Source of the DNA: Firmicutes bacterium ASF500
Lineage (GTDB): Bacteria; Bacillota; Clostridia; Oscillospirales; Oscillospiraceae
Assembly: GCA_000492175.2 (NCBI GenBank)
Contig: CP097573.1
Span: 124,001 to 188,000, forward strand
Reading direction: 5' to 3'
DNA: 64,000 bases
This document shows, piece by piece, positions 42,601 through 50,050 of this stretch; position 1 is the stretch's first letter, and each line of letters opens with the position of its first letter. The position numbers were made by a program, and so were the translations under genes. The notes beneath the pieces are model-generated. The model worked only from the letters and a program-made list of their open reading frames with translations, was not told where the DNA came from and searched no databases.

Positions 42601-44967
42601 GGCGGCGAGAGCAAGACCCTGACTTTTTTCAACGAGCCTTTGAACGCCATCATAGTGGAGAAATACGACAGCGTAACCCATGAAGCCCTCCCTGGCTGTA
42701 CCTTCCAGCTCCGCTTCTTGGGCGGCACTTCCGGTACTGGCGGCACTGTCATCGGTACGAAGGTGACCGGAAAAAATGGAACCGCCATCTGGACAGGCTT
42801 GCAGAGCGGCACCTATGTCGTGGAGGAACTCGACCCAGCAGACGGCTACTCCATCATCAACGCCTCTGAAACAGTCTACATCTCCGATAAGGGTGAGCAG
42901 AACGTGGTCACGGTCTCCTTCGACAACGCCCCGGACGGCATCCTGCTCATTAGGAAGGTCTGCGCCACCAACCCCAGCGTGACCCTCCAGAACGCCGAGT
43001 TCAAGATTATGTACGCGGACGGGACCCTGATTGGCGGCTCCAATGGCATCTACCGCTCCGATGAGAACGGCGAGATCCGCATCCCCGGTCTGAAGCCGGG
43101 AAAGAGCGTGGTAGTCACCGAGGTGCGCGCCCCCGCTGGTTTCCTGATTGATACCCAGAGCCAGACCATCCAGATCCAGGCGGGTAAAACTGTGTCCCTC
43201 ACCTTCAAAAATCAGCCAAAAGGCAGCCTGATCATCCAAAAGCGGGACAGCCAGACCAATGAGGTGCTTCCTGGCGCGGAGTTCAGAATCACCACTGCCG
43301 CTGGCTGTGAGGTGGGCCTGGACGGTGTCATTGGCTCGTCTACGTTGACCCAGAACGGAATCTTCACCACCGACGCTCAGGGTGAAATCAAGATCACCAA
43401 TCTGGCTCCCGGCACCTATGTGATAAACGAAACCAAGGCCCCAGAGGGCGGGTACGTCATCGACACCCCCTCCACCAACGTGGTCATCGGGCAGGGCGGC
43501 GATACCCAGACTGTGGTGATCAAGAACACCCGCAAGGGTGGTCTGATCATCGAGAAGTACGACAGCGTCACCAAGCAGCCCCTCGCCGGCGCACAGTTCA
43601 AGGTGATGACTGCCAACGGTGAACTGACCCCGGACAACGAAGGGATGACCTCCTCCAACGGCCTTTACACTACCGACCAAAATGGTCAGATCGTTCTGTC
43701 CAAGCTGCTTCCCAATACCTATGTGGTGTCCGAGGAAAAAGCACCGGATAATTACCGCAAGGACCCCACGCCCCAGACGGTCGTGGTCAACGCCGGAGAC
43801 ACCCAGACCATCCGGTTTTACGATGATCCCCTCTGTACCCTGACCATTCTGAAGAGGGATGCGGTAACCAAAAAGCCCCTGCGGGGCGCTGAGTTTATGG
43901 TGCGGGACAGCTCAGGCCATGTGATCGGCCCCAATAATGGCCTCTATACCACCGGCACGGACGGTACTGTCACCGTCACCGGGCTGGCCCCCAATTCCAC
44001 TGTGGTCGTCTCCGAGAAAAAGGCCCCCACCGGGTACATTCTGGATGAGACACCCAAGAATATTGTGGTGCGCACCGGCGTGGCCAATACCCTGATTTTT
44101 GACGATGAACCCGGCACCACATTGATCATTCGGAAATTTGTGGAGGGAACCGAGAACGAGCCGCTGTCCGGCGTGGCCTTTAAGGTCGTAGATGGCAACG
44201 GCGGCGCTGTCGGTCCTGACGATGGCGTGTATTACACTGACAAGGCTGGAGAAATCGTTCTGGAGGGCATCGAACCCGGCACCACCGTGAAGGTGCGGGA
44301 GATCAAGACGGTCGAGGGCTTCGTTTTGGATGGAACTCCGCAGGACATTCTCATCAAGGGCGGCGAAGCGCAGCAGTTGACGTTTTGGAATAAGCGGGCC
44401 GGGACATTGGTCATTCAAAAGAAGGACAGCGTGAGCGGCGCATTCATCGCAGGCGCGCAGTTCCAGCTTACCTACGCCAACGGCGGATACGTTGATAATG
44501 ACAACGGCCACCTGAGCAGCAACGGCCTCTACACCACCGATGATAAGGGAGAAATTCGGATTTCCGGTATCACCGGGACAGTGGTGGCCAAGGAGGTCAA
44601 GGCAGCCCCCGGCTATGTCATCGACCAGAGTACCCAGACCCAGACGGTCACCGTCAACCCCCTGGACACCCAGACCCTCACCTTCCTGAATGAACCCCTG
44701 TGCAGCCTGACCCTTACCAAGCTGGACTCCGTCACCGGGAAGCCTGTTCCCGGCACTGAGTTCACGGTCAAGGACGGTAACGGGACGATTTTGGGCCGCT
44801 ACACCACCGGCAAGTATGGGACTGTGACAGTCACCGGCCTCATTCCCGGGAGCACAATCGTGGTCGTGGAGACCAAGGTCCCCAGCAGTTATGTTCTGAA
44901 CAGCACGCCTCAGACTATCATTGTAAAAAATGGCTCCAATAACCACTGGATTTGTGGTATGCGGTGA
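39661..44967 (+). CDS. giant thioester-domain adhesin with 16 Cna-B/SpaA-type repeats
   Basis: Protein of 1768 residues. A signal peptide ends near ALAA (residue 32). Residues about 40-225 form a TED-like domain: Cys75 in GFCADHGKG and Gln142 in VQAVIW are the residues that form an internal thioester in covalent Gram-positive adhesins. From about residue 245 sixteen prealbumin-like repeats of about 85-100 residues follow, each with a K near its start (LVIKKVD) and an E in a motif such as VTEKSVPDPY or VSEKKAP, the Lys/Glu elements of isopeptide or SpaA folds. The protein ends IIVKNGSNNHWICGMR with no LPxTG, membrane helix or basic tail, which is odd beside a sortase. Confidence 0.88.
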   Translation: MKKLYFPARRFIAAMLALVCLLGLLPTAALAAAPGTITLAKCDQTKESYTSPALGSCRLHTLTFHYNGRSQVGFCADHGKGMGWSLEGQPWGSPQPINDPTIKNLMAYYYAFTTGTFTDEAIAAGATQWDSSMAGYMNAWVQAVIWRYKTGQFSDPVTACAEEMMYAYNNIGGFHYTSIDDVVDGSSFRSRVQYNLSMGTQGLWGNCEVYEYRYAGASTDYQQAGNVQGIIIGELSVIPTVKDKYSLVIKKVDATDPGKVLSGAQFQVTSDAGFSQEITVGSDGTYTLRDLEASTYAIVEISAPAGYEIDPTPQYVTLPGASNTVTVTFMDTPEDPGEGTIRKVDADNPTKGLPGAVIKITGVDNDFVGTYTTGDGGYLTDVPWDKLPKGSFTAEEVTPPEGYTKSPDVNKTKQAFEWDGKTDIALVFENDAKVKVKLIKLDDSGNPLPGAVFNVFKDGQIIGTEATQADGSITVTDVTEGLYAFLEVSAPEPFARLTEPVLAYVDQATINGGGTVTVTATDKKLPSLTILKKDGQSGNVIPGTTFEVKAINGSYHNDVVTGVGGKVTLSHIPVGSYEVTEKSVPDPYTLGEVTTQTIYLGPGDNRELVFDNLKQPELTISKVELGSGKGIPDTVFSVSGIDSDYRHDVTTGVNGTVTLRVAPGSYRILEKSVPEPYCLPEDESDCVQTVSLNPGDSKELVFQNAKKPLLKISKIEKGSGTPIPGTVFTVEGIDSDYRQDVTTEADGFATLRVDPGSYRVTEKSVPDPYCLPEDEADRTQTISLNGGDEKTLIFKNSKKPLLTLSKIDADTGVPVPGTVLTVEGIDSDYKNDWTVGADSTVALRVDPGTYRITEKSVPAPYYLPDKDADRVQTISLNPGDEKTVVFRNHKTPELTIFKEDSVAGAPIEGAKFRVTYTSNGEAAGAPASMDFGIFVTDASGQIKLHEKGKKLYPGEYTATEVEPAPGFQMKEPLTQKVILHGGESKTLTFFNEPLNAIIVEKYDSVTHEALPGCTFQLRFLGGTSGTGGTVIGTKVTGKNGTAIWTGLQSGTYVVEELDPADGYSIINASETVYISDKGEQNVVTVSFDNAPDGILLIRKVCATNPSVTLQNAEFKIMYADGTLIGGSNGIYRSDENGEIRIPGLKPGKSVVVTEVRAPAGFLIDTQSQTIQIQAGKTVSLTFKNQPKGSLIIQKRDSQTNEVLPGAEFRITTAAGCEVGLDGVIGSSTLTQNGIFTTDAQGEIKITNLAPGTYVINETKAPEGGYVIDTPSTNVVIGQGGDTQTVVIKNTRKGGLIIEKYDSVTKQPLAGAQFKVMTANGELTPDNEGMTSSNGLYTTDQNGQIVLSKLLPNTYVVSEEKAPDNYRKDPTPQTVVVNAGDTQTIRFYDDPLCTLTILKRDAVTKKPLRGAEFMVRDSSGHVIGPNNGLYTTGTDGTVTVTGLAPNSTVVVSEKKAPTGYILDETPKNIVVRTGVANTLIFDDEPGTTLIIRKFVEGTENEPLSGVAFKVVDGNGGAVGPDDGVYYTDKAGEIVLEGIEPGTTVKVREIKTVEGFVLDGTPQDILIKGGEAQQLTFWNKRAGTLVIQKKDSVSGAFIAGAQFQLTYANGGYVDNDNGHLSSNGLYTTDDKGEIRISGITGTVVAKEVKAAPGYVIDQSTQTQTVTVNPLDTQTLTFLNEPLCSLTLTKLDSVTGKPVPGTEFTVKDGNGTILGRYTTGKYGTVTVTGLIPGSTIVVVETKVPSSYVLNSTPQTIIVKNGSNNHWICGMR

Positions 44968-45214
44968 CTGCATTCACAAACTGGAACCCTTCACCCTGTC
45001 CCCCGACCTGGCCTGTTTCATCGACCAATTGGCAGAGGATTTGGTATTGAGCGACAACAACTGCACCTGTGATATGTGCTCCATCAATGGGTGCTCCTCC
45101 CAAATCAGCGGTGTAACCTGTAAGAACGGAATCAAGGCGTGGCTGCTGTCTAAGGCTGGCCAGTTTCTACCCAGTAACAGTGAGGAGGAACACAATGATG
45201 AAAAATATTCTTGA
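44930..45214 (+). CDS. possible cysteine-rich small protein overlapping the adhesin end
   Basis: A 94-residue frame opens at ATG 44930 inside the adhesin tail and has eight cysteines, including CGDC, CTCDMC and further single Cys, resembling zinc-binding clusters. The ribosome-binding site is poor and the end overlaps the next gene, whose own site is strong. It may be a real gene whose insertion or joining truncated the adhesin, or a chance frame. Confidence 0.35.
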   Translation: MAPITTGFVVCGDCIHKLEPFTLSPDLACFIDQLAEDLVLSDNNCTCDMCSINGCSSQISGVTCKNGIKAWLLSKAGQFLPSNSEEEHNDEKYS

Positions 45215-45617
45215 CCAGTTAAAGACAGAGTGCCCTTTTCCTGAAGTGTTCCAAGATACCGAGAGGGTAGAAGGCTCTTTCATTGATGTCCCCCGCAGAA
45301 AAATCGGGCATATCCGCGCTGATCATGATAACTATCGTTGGTGGAGTACAGTGTGGCCCTGCCATTCGGAGCTTGTGACCCCGGCGATTACGATGGAAAT
45401 TGATCAGGTTTACGACGCCCTGACTGCAAATGACGCCTTGGCGGATTTTGAAACGCTGGTTCAGTTCTGCCATGCCCATCCGGAGGCACGTGTGCGTCCA
45501 ACGGAGGAACAGGAGTACAACTTCTATCTGGAGGGTACATTCTTCAACTACTGGATACGACTGATTACCCGGTGGCGGGATTACAATATGTATCTGAACG
45601 CATTCTCGAAAGGTTAA
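45195..45617 (+). CDS. hypothetical protein
   Basis: About 140 residues from the ATG at 45195, with GAGGAGG 7 nt upstream; a second ATG follows directly. Rich in Trp and Tyr (NYRWWSTVWPCH, FNYWIRLITRWRDYNMYLNAF). No signal or membrane segment. No family recognised. Confidence 0.65.
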   Translation: MMKNILDQLKTECPFPEVFQDTERVEGSFIDVPRRKIGHIRADHDNYRWWSTVWPCHSELVTPAITMEIDQVYDALTANDALADFETLVQFCHAHPEARVRPTEEQEYNFYLEGTFFNYWIRLITRWRDYNMYLNAFSKG

Positions 45618-45732
45618 TGATTTAGAGTGAATGCCTGCTATTCGGACAATTCCTCGCTCCGGCAAGCTTGATATTCTGCCATCAATCTGGTAAAATAAGC
45701 GCAGGAATGCTATAGAAAGGCGGGGCTATAAT

Positions 45733-46002
45733 ATGATGTATCCTTATATTACGTTGTCCGATGAAACCGAGATCACTCATTCCCAGATTATTGAGGCCGG
45801 CGGCCAGCAGAATGTGGAGGTCCATTTTGAGCGCCCAAATGAAACTGGTTTTGATTCAGCCAGGTGTGCGCTTCCGTCTTATCGGTGGAAGTTTGTCGAT
45901 GGATTTACTGCGGCGGAAGTGGAATTGTTCAACGAATTTCTGCGCAGTAATGCCCATCTTCTCTACCGCTATGCGGCGCAGGGAGGGATACACTGTGCCT
46001 AG
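45733..46002 (+). CDS. small hypothetical protein paired with a DUF4160 gene
   Basis: Protein of 89 residues beginning MMYPYITLSDETEITHSQI, with a GGCGGGGC-type weak site. Its last 8 nt overlap the next gene, so they are a two-gene unit. It resembles the small partners (DUF2442-like) that accompany DUF4160 proteins, but the assignment is tentative. Confidence 0.6.
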   Translation: MMYPYITLSDETEITHSQIIEAGGQQNVEVHFERPNETGFDSARCALPSYRWKFVDGFTAAEVELFNEFLRSNAHLLYRYAAQGGIHCA

Positions 46003-46273
46003 TTTATTCCGCGTTGGCGGTTATCTGGTATTTTTCTGGTCAAACGAGAACGGGGAGCCCATCCACGTCCATATCGCGAAAGGGAAACCGTCTCCTAACG
46101 CCACCAAACTATGGCTGACTCGTTCGGGCGGCTGCGTGATTGCCAATAACGCTGGCCGGATACCCCAAAACGACTTGAATGAACTGACAGAAGTTATTTC
46201 GGCGCAGTTTTTCCTGATTTGCCGAAAGTGGAAAGAACATTTTTGTGTGGAGGAGATTCAGTTTTTCTGCTGA
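45995..46273 (+). CDS. DUF4160-domain protein
   Basis: About 92 residues from a GTG at 45995 (GGGAGG 8 nt upstream). The pattern LFRVGGYLVFFWSNENGEPIHVHI is diagnostic of DUF4160, with the conserved His-x-His. These proteins occur in pairs with DUF2442 proteins and are suspected toxin-antitoxin-like units; their activity is not established. Confidence 0.75.
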   Translation: MPSLFRVGGYLVFFWSNENGEPIHVHIAKGKPSPNATKLWLTRSGGCVIANNAGRIPQNDLNELTEVISAQFFLICRKWKEHFCVEEIQFFC

Positions 46274-46290
46274 GTCCCGTCTGAATCTAC

Positions 46291-46327
46291 GAATCGAAGC
46301 GGTACGCTGTGCCGCTTCGATTCTTTT
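46291..46327 (+). terminator. strong intrinsic terminator
   Basis: GAATCGAAGCGG and CCGCTTCGATTC form a perfect 12-bp stem around nine bases, followed by TTTTCT. It ends the DUF4160 unit. Confidence 0.88.
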
Positions 46328-46481
46328 CTATGTTAGAAGGTATTTTTGTGTATGAGCAGTTGACTCTATTTCAGCCGCCAGCTCCGCCTGTCCGTGTTGT
46401 CTATGGCATAGGATGCCTGCCGGGGCCTTTCATGGCGCCGGCGGCGGACCATGCTGAACAAAAAGTGAAAAGGAGAAACAT

Positions 46482-48065
46482 ATGAGGAAAGTCTATCGAA
46501 AAATTGACGATGTGCTTCAGTCTGAACTGGCGGCTGTTACTCCGCCCGCAGCTCAGGAAACCAGCGACCGGGTGATGCGTTCCACCAAGCTGGAGGACAG
46601 CATCTATTCGGACCTCCGCACCGGGGATGGCGATTTGGATCGGGTCGAACAGACGGCGGAGGAAACGCTGGCTTCGTTCCCAGCCCTGTCCCGGGATGTG
46701 TTCCAGTCCTTCTACTCCCTGCTGCCTCGGCGAAACGATGAAACTGCCTTGTCTGTGGCGGCGAGAAAATTTAACGTCCACATTCTGGACCGCATCACCC
46801 GGAGCGAGGACTACTCCGTCCTGAAATCAGTCTGCGAGGGCCGGGAGCTGCCCGCCTATGAGGCGGCGTCCGAGTTTATCGCACAAGCCGCTGGGGAGTT
46901 GGACGCTCTTCTCTCTGATCTGGGTGGAGACAAAAAGGAGCTGAACACTCTGGAGAAGTTGGAAAAGTCAGAAGGACAGGCACAGAAAGACCTAGCCGGT
47001 CTGCTGGAGCGGATGCAGCGGTGCAAGGAGCGTGACGCCCAACTGGAGCGGTCCATTGTGGATGCTGCCAACCGTTTGGACAGCAAACACCGTCAGGTGG
47101 AGGCTGTAGGCGAAATGATCGACATCAGCGCAACTCAGCATAAGGAGAATTTGACCTCCCTTATTTCTAAGACGGTCAGCGCGGCGGCGGAGAAGGCGGA
47201 GGAGGTGCAGAACATCATCGGAGCCTGGAGCGACACGCCCGGCGACCTGAAAAAGGATGAAGTCAATACCGACCTGCTAAACATGGTACGAAAAAGCCAG
47301 GCTCTGAAGGATATCTCCAAGTATCTGGGCCGGTTCCGTGAGATCTTCGCCCAAGGCAAGCGCAACGGCTACGCCTATGGCCGGGGCGAAAAGTATTCCC
47401 TGGAGTTGGGCAGCAATCTCTCCCGGGCACTTACCTCAGAGCTTGCTATGCTGGCTTCTCCCCAAACAATACCACTGTTCCTGCGGCGCTACCAACGCAA
47501 GCAGATCAAGCAGTACCAGCGCCGGGAGCCGATTTACAAAGGTATGGGGGACATCGTCTGCTGTCTGGATGAGTCCATCTCCACCGCCGGCGACCCCGCC
47601 GCATGGGGGAAGGCTGTGGCCTTGACTCTGCTGGAGATTGCGACCGACAGCGGGCGCAGCTTTGCGCTGATCCACTTCGCTGGAGGCGGAGATTTCAAGA
47701 CGGACCTGTTCCGCCCTGGCAAATACACCATGCAGGACAAGCTGTCCGCCGCCGAAACCTTTCTCAATGGCGGTACTAATTTTGAGACGCCCATGACTGA
47801 GGCCATGCGGCTGATAAAAGAGGATGGTTTTGAAAACGCTGACATCGTGTTTATTACGGACGGTGAGTGCGCACTCTCTCAGAAATACCTGGACGGCCTG
47901 TACCAAGAACAGACTGCCCACCGCTTCAAGGTCACCGGTATCCTGCTGGATAAGGGCAACCCCGGCATGGATTTCAGCCTGAAGGCATTCTGCCAAGACA
48001 TCTACCGTACCAGCCAGCTGTTGGAGGATGATATTGTGCGGGAACTGGTGGCGAAACGGGTCTGA
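46482..48065 (+). CDS. VWA-domain protein with coiled-coil N-terminal region (ViaA-like)
   Basis: Protein of 527 residues. The first 120 residues are helical; residues about 130-260 are predicted coiled coil (Glu/Lys/Leu-rich). A C-terminal von Willebrand A domain (about 355-520) has an intact MIDAS: DESIS at residues 363-367, a Thr in GGTNFETPM and Asp in FITDGECA. The layout is like ViaA, the partner of the MoxR ATPase RavA, but no MoxR gene is nearby. It lies directly upstream of the fic gene (62-nt gap), which suggests joint expression. Confidence 0.85.
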   Translation: MRKVYRKIDDVLQSELAAVTPPAAQETSDRVMRSTKLEDSIYSDLRTGDGDLDRVEQTAEETLASFPALSRDVFQSFYSLLPRRNDETALSVAARKFNVHILDRITRSEDYSVLKSVCEGRELPAYEAASEFIAQAAGELDALLSDLGGDKKELNTLEKLEKSEGQAQKDLAGLLERMQRCKERDAQLERSIVDAANRLDSKHRQVEAVGEMIDISATQHKENLTSLISKTVSAAAEKAEEVQNIIGAWSDTPGDLKKDEVNTDLLNMVRKSQALKDISKYLGRFREIFAQGKRNGYAYGRGEKYSLELGSNLSRALTSELAMLASPQTIPLFLRRYQRKQIKQYQRREPIYKGMGDIVCCLDESISTAGDPAAWGKAVALTLLEIATDSGRSFALIHFAGGGDFKTDLFRPGKYTMQDKLSAAETFLNGGTNFETPMTEAMRLIKEDGFENADIVFITDGECALSQKYLDGLYQEQTAHRFKVTGILLDKGNPGMDFSLKAFCQDIYRTSQLLEDDIVRELVAKRV

Positions 48066-48127
48066 ATCCGTCAAATAACTTGCGTCCGAGGAGAAGTTAT
48101 GCTAAAATTTCAGCGAGGTGATTACCG

Positions 48128-48874
48128 ATGTGTTATGAGGAGATTGTCTCCGCCTGGCAGAACAGGCAGGTCAAAACCGCCGCTGATATTGCCTATGAGA
48201 TGAACGGAAATGGGGTGGCGTTTATCTACCACTCCGCCAAAATTGAAAACGACCGGATTACCTACCATGACACCCGGGAGATCTTCGACCACGGAGGCGT
48301 GACGGGCTACACCGGCGATGTGCGTTCCCTGTTTGAGATCCAAAATTCTGTGGCGGCCTACTACCGGATGCTGGACGCCTTTGAGAAGCGGGAGGCGCTG
48401 AGCCAGGCGTTAATCTGTGAGCTGCAGGGGCTTCTCACCCAGGGAACCTATGATACACTGCGCTATCAGAAAGGAGAGCGGCCCGGAGCTTATAAGAAGA
48501 ACGACTATGTGACCGGAGCCCAGGAGGTCGGCGCCCTTCCGGAGGACGTACCGGAGGAGTTGGGTGAGCTGGTAAAGGAACTGGCGGATATTCGTCCAGA
48601 ACAGGTCCTGACCGCGGCGGCCTATTTTCACGCAAAGTTTGAGAACATCCACCCCTTTGCCGACGGTAATGGCCGGACCGGCCGGCTGCTGATGAACTAT
48701 CTGCTGCTCCTGTTGGACCATCCGCCCATTATCATCCATGAGGAAGACAGGCGGTCCTATTATACCGCCCTGGAGCGGTTTGACAGCGCCCAGGAGCTGG
48801 ACACCCTGGTGGACTTCTTAAAGGCGCAGACCGTAAAAACGTGGCAGGTACGTTTTGAACGGGGTGGCAAATAG
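48128..48874 (+). CDS. Fic-domain protein (class II-type inhibitory motif)
   Basis: Protein of 248 residues. The Fic core motif HPFADGNGRTGR starts at His175, with every catalytic residue present, so it should transfer AMP or another nucleotide-phosphate to hydroxyl groups of target proteins. An N-terminal SAKIEN segment (Ser36 to Asn41) matches the (S/T)xxxE(G/N) inhibitory helix, with Glu40 as the blocking residue, predicting auto-inhibition as in class II Fic proteins. GAGGTG precedes the ATG. Confidence 0.93.
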   Translation: MCYEEIVSAWQNRQVKTAADIAYEMNGNGVAFIYHSAKIENDRITYHDTREIFDHGGVTGYTGDVRSLFEIQNSVAAYYRMLDAFEKREALSQALICELQGLLTQGTYDTLRYQKGERPGAYKKNDYVTGAQEVGALPEDVPEELGELVKELADIRPEQVLTAAAYFHAKFENIHPFADGNGRTGRLLMNYLLLLLDHPPIIIHEEDRRSYYTALERFDSAQELDTLVDFLKAQTVKTWQVRFERGGK

Positions 48875-48885
48875 ACTATTTTATT

Positions 48886-48921
48886 AAGCCGGCGGCACAC
48901 AAACTGTGGCCGCCGGCTTTT
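48886..48921 (+). terminator. terminator of the VWA-fic unit
   Basis: AAGCCGGCGGC pairs with GCCGCCGGCTT, followed by TT and TGCTTG. Confidence 0.8.
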
Positions 48922-48923
48922 GC

Positions 48924-48952
48924 TTGTACAAGAAAAAAAGATGTGGTATATT
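48924..48952 (+). promoter_or_regulatory. promoter for the NYN-domain gene
   Basis: TTGTAC (48924-48929), a 17-bp spacer and TATATT (48947-48952) preceded by TGG. It resembles the extended -10 in front of the gene at 59094. Confidence 0.65.
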
Positions 48953-49001
48953 GATTAAAAAGCCAAGTGATCCAAAACATATAATTCAGAGGAGCTGTAC
49001 A

Positions 49002-49781
49002 ATGGATAATCTGCAAAAAATAGCTGTTGTTATTGATGCCGACAACACTCAAATTTCTAAAATAGGCGACGTTTTGAGTGAAATATCAACACATGGCCGG
49101 ATTGTGGTCAAACGGGCATATGGAAATTGGAGAAAGGAATCGCTGAAAAATTGGGAAGTGGAAATCAAGCGGCTGGCAATTAAGGCGGAACAGCAATTTG
49201 ATTATGTGACCGGTAAAAATGCTACGGACATGGCGCTGGTCATTGACACAATTGAGTTGCTCTACAGCAATATTTATGACGCGTTCGTTATCGTTTCCAG
49301 CGACAGCGACTATACCCCGCTGGCAGTCAAGCTGCATGAATCGGGTGTGTACGTTATGGGAGTCGGCGAAAAAAAGACGCCGGAATCATTTCGCAACGCC
49401 TGTGATGAATTTTTATTTTTAGAGAATATTTCTCCCGCGGCGGAAACTGTGCCGCTGACCTCTTCCGCTTCAGATTCCGAACAGGAAACCAGTGTTATGG
49501 ACAGTATCAGCTATATCCATAATCTGCTCCGAAAGGCTTACGAAGCATATCAGGATGAGGATGGCTATACCAATATCGCGAATGCGGGTCATTTTCTGAA
49601 ACGTACCAAGCCTGATTTTGATTGCCGCACGTATGGTTTTACAAAATTATCAGAGCTGTTGAGGGCCTACCCGGATAAATATGAGATTATCAAGTGCGGA
49701 AAGCACGCGGAGACCTTAATGTATCAATGTATCATCCAGGGAAAGAAGATTGGAACAGGCAGAAAGTCATCCGAAAAATGA
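49002..49781 (+). CDS. NYN-domain (LabA/Limkain-like) RNase with C-terminal OST-HTH/LOTUS-like domain
   Basis: Protein of 259 residues. The PIN-like NYN domain (residues 1-145) shows Asp12 and Asp14-Asn15 in VVIDADNTQ, Asp in GKNATDMALVIDTIEL and SSDSDYTPL, the acidic metal site of NYN nucleases. A linker leads to a C-terminal domain (about 170-250) with AYQDEDGYTNIANAGHFLKR, PDFDCRTYGFTKLSELL and YPDKYEI, the OST-HTH/LOTUS pattern that binds RNA. GAGGAG precedes the ATG. Likely an RNA-cleaving or RNA-binding regulator or defence protein. Confidence 0.9.
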   Translation: MDNLQKIAVVIDADNTQISKIGDVLSEISTHGRIVVKRAYGNWRKESLKNWEVEIKRLAIKAEQQFDYVTGKNATDMALVIDTIELLYSNIYDAFVIVSSDSDYTPLAVKLHESGVYVMGVGEKKTPESFRNACDEFLFLENISPAAETVPLTSSASDSEQETSVMDSISYIHNLLRKAYEAYQDEDGYTNIANAGHFLKRTKPDFDCRTYGFTKLSELLRAYPDKYEIIKCGKHAETLMYQCIIQGKKIGTGRKSSEK

Positions 49782-49842
49782 CAGAGATATAACTGTCTGT
49801 TGTGTGCGGGCAGTTGAGAAAACCTCAACTATACAACCTTCC

Positions 49843-49980
49843 CCGCCGGTGTTAGAATAAAAATGTATTTAGGTCTGAGTAAGTTAGGGCGGAGTAAGTT
49901 AGGGAGGAACGGCGAGCGACCAGGGGCGTAGTATGCCCCAACGCACCGGACTGAATCGACCTGGAAGCAAATAAACGAAC
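49843..49980 (+). ncRNA. candidate structured leader or small RNA
   Basis: The 269-bp gap before the JAB gene contains two 15-bp direct repeats GAGTAAGTTAGGG(C/A)G at 49877-49891 and 49892-49906, a GGGGC/GCCCC hairpin near 49932-49948, an outer ACCAGG/CCTGG pair around it, and CCGGTG/CACCGG arms reaching back to about 49842. Clustered pairing and lack of a gene suggest a functional RNA, replication site or recombination site. I match it to no known family. Confidence 0.35.
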
Positions 49981-49983
49981 AAG

Positions 49984-50022
49984 AAGATCACAGTTGCCTT
50001 TTGGGCAGTTGTGGTCTTTTTT
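49984..50022 (+). terminator. terminator/attenuator before the JAB gene
   Basis: AGATCACAGTTGCC pairs with GGCAGTTGTGGTCT (two weak pairs), followed by five U. It lies 28 nt before the next ATG, so it could attenuate the JAB-ThiF-DnaN operon. Confidence 0.75.
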
Positions 50023-50050
50023 GTTCAAAATTTGAAAGGAGCAGTAGATT

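Noticed and set aside
40522-43680. A 1052-codon minus-strand frame opposite the adhesin repeats
   Set aside because: Its length follows from the regular repeat codons on the other strand; it lacks a start signal and recognisable domains.
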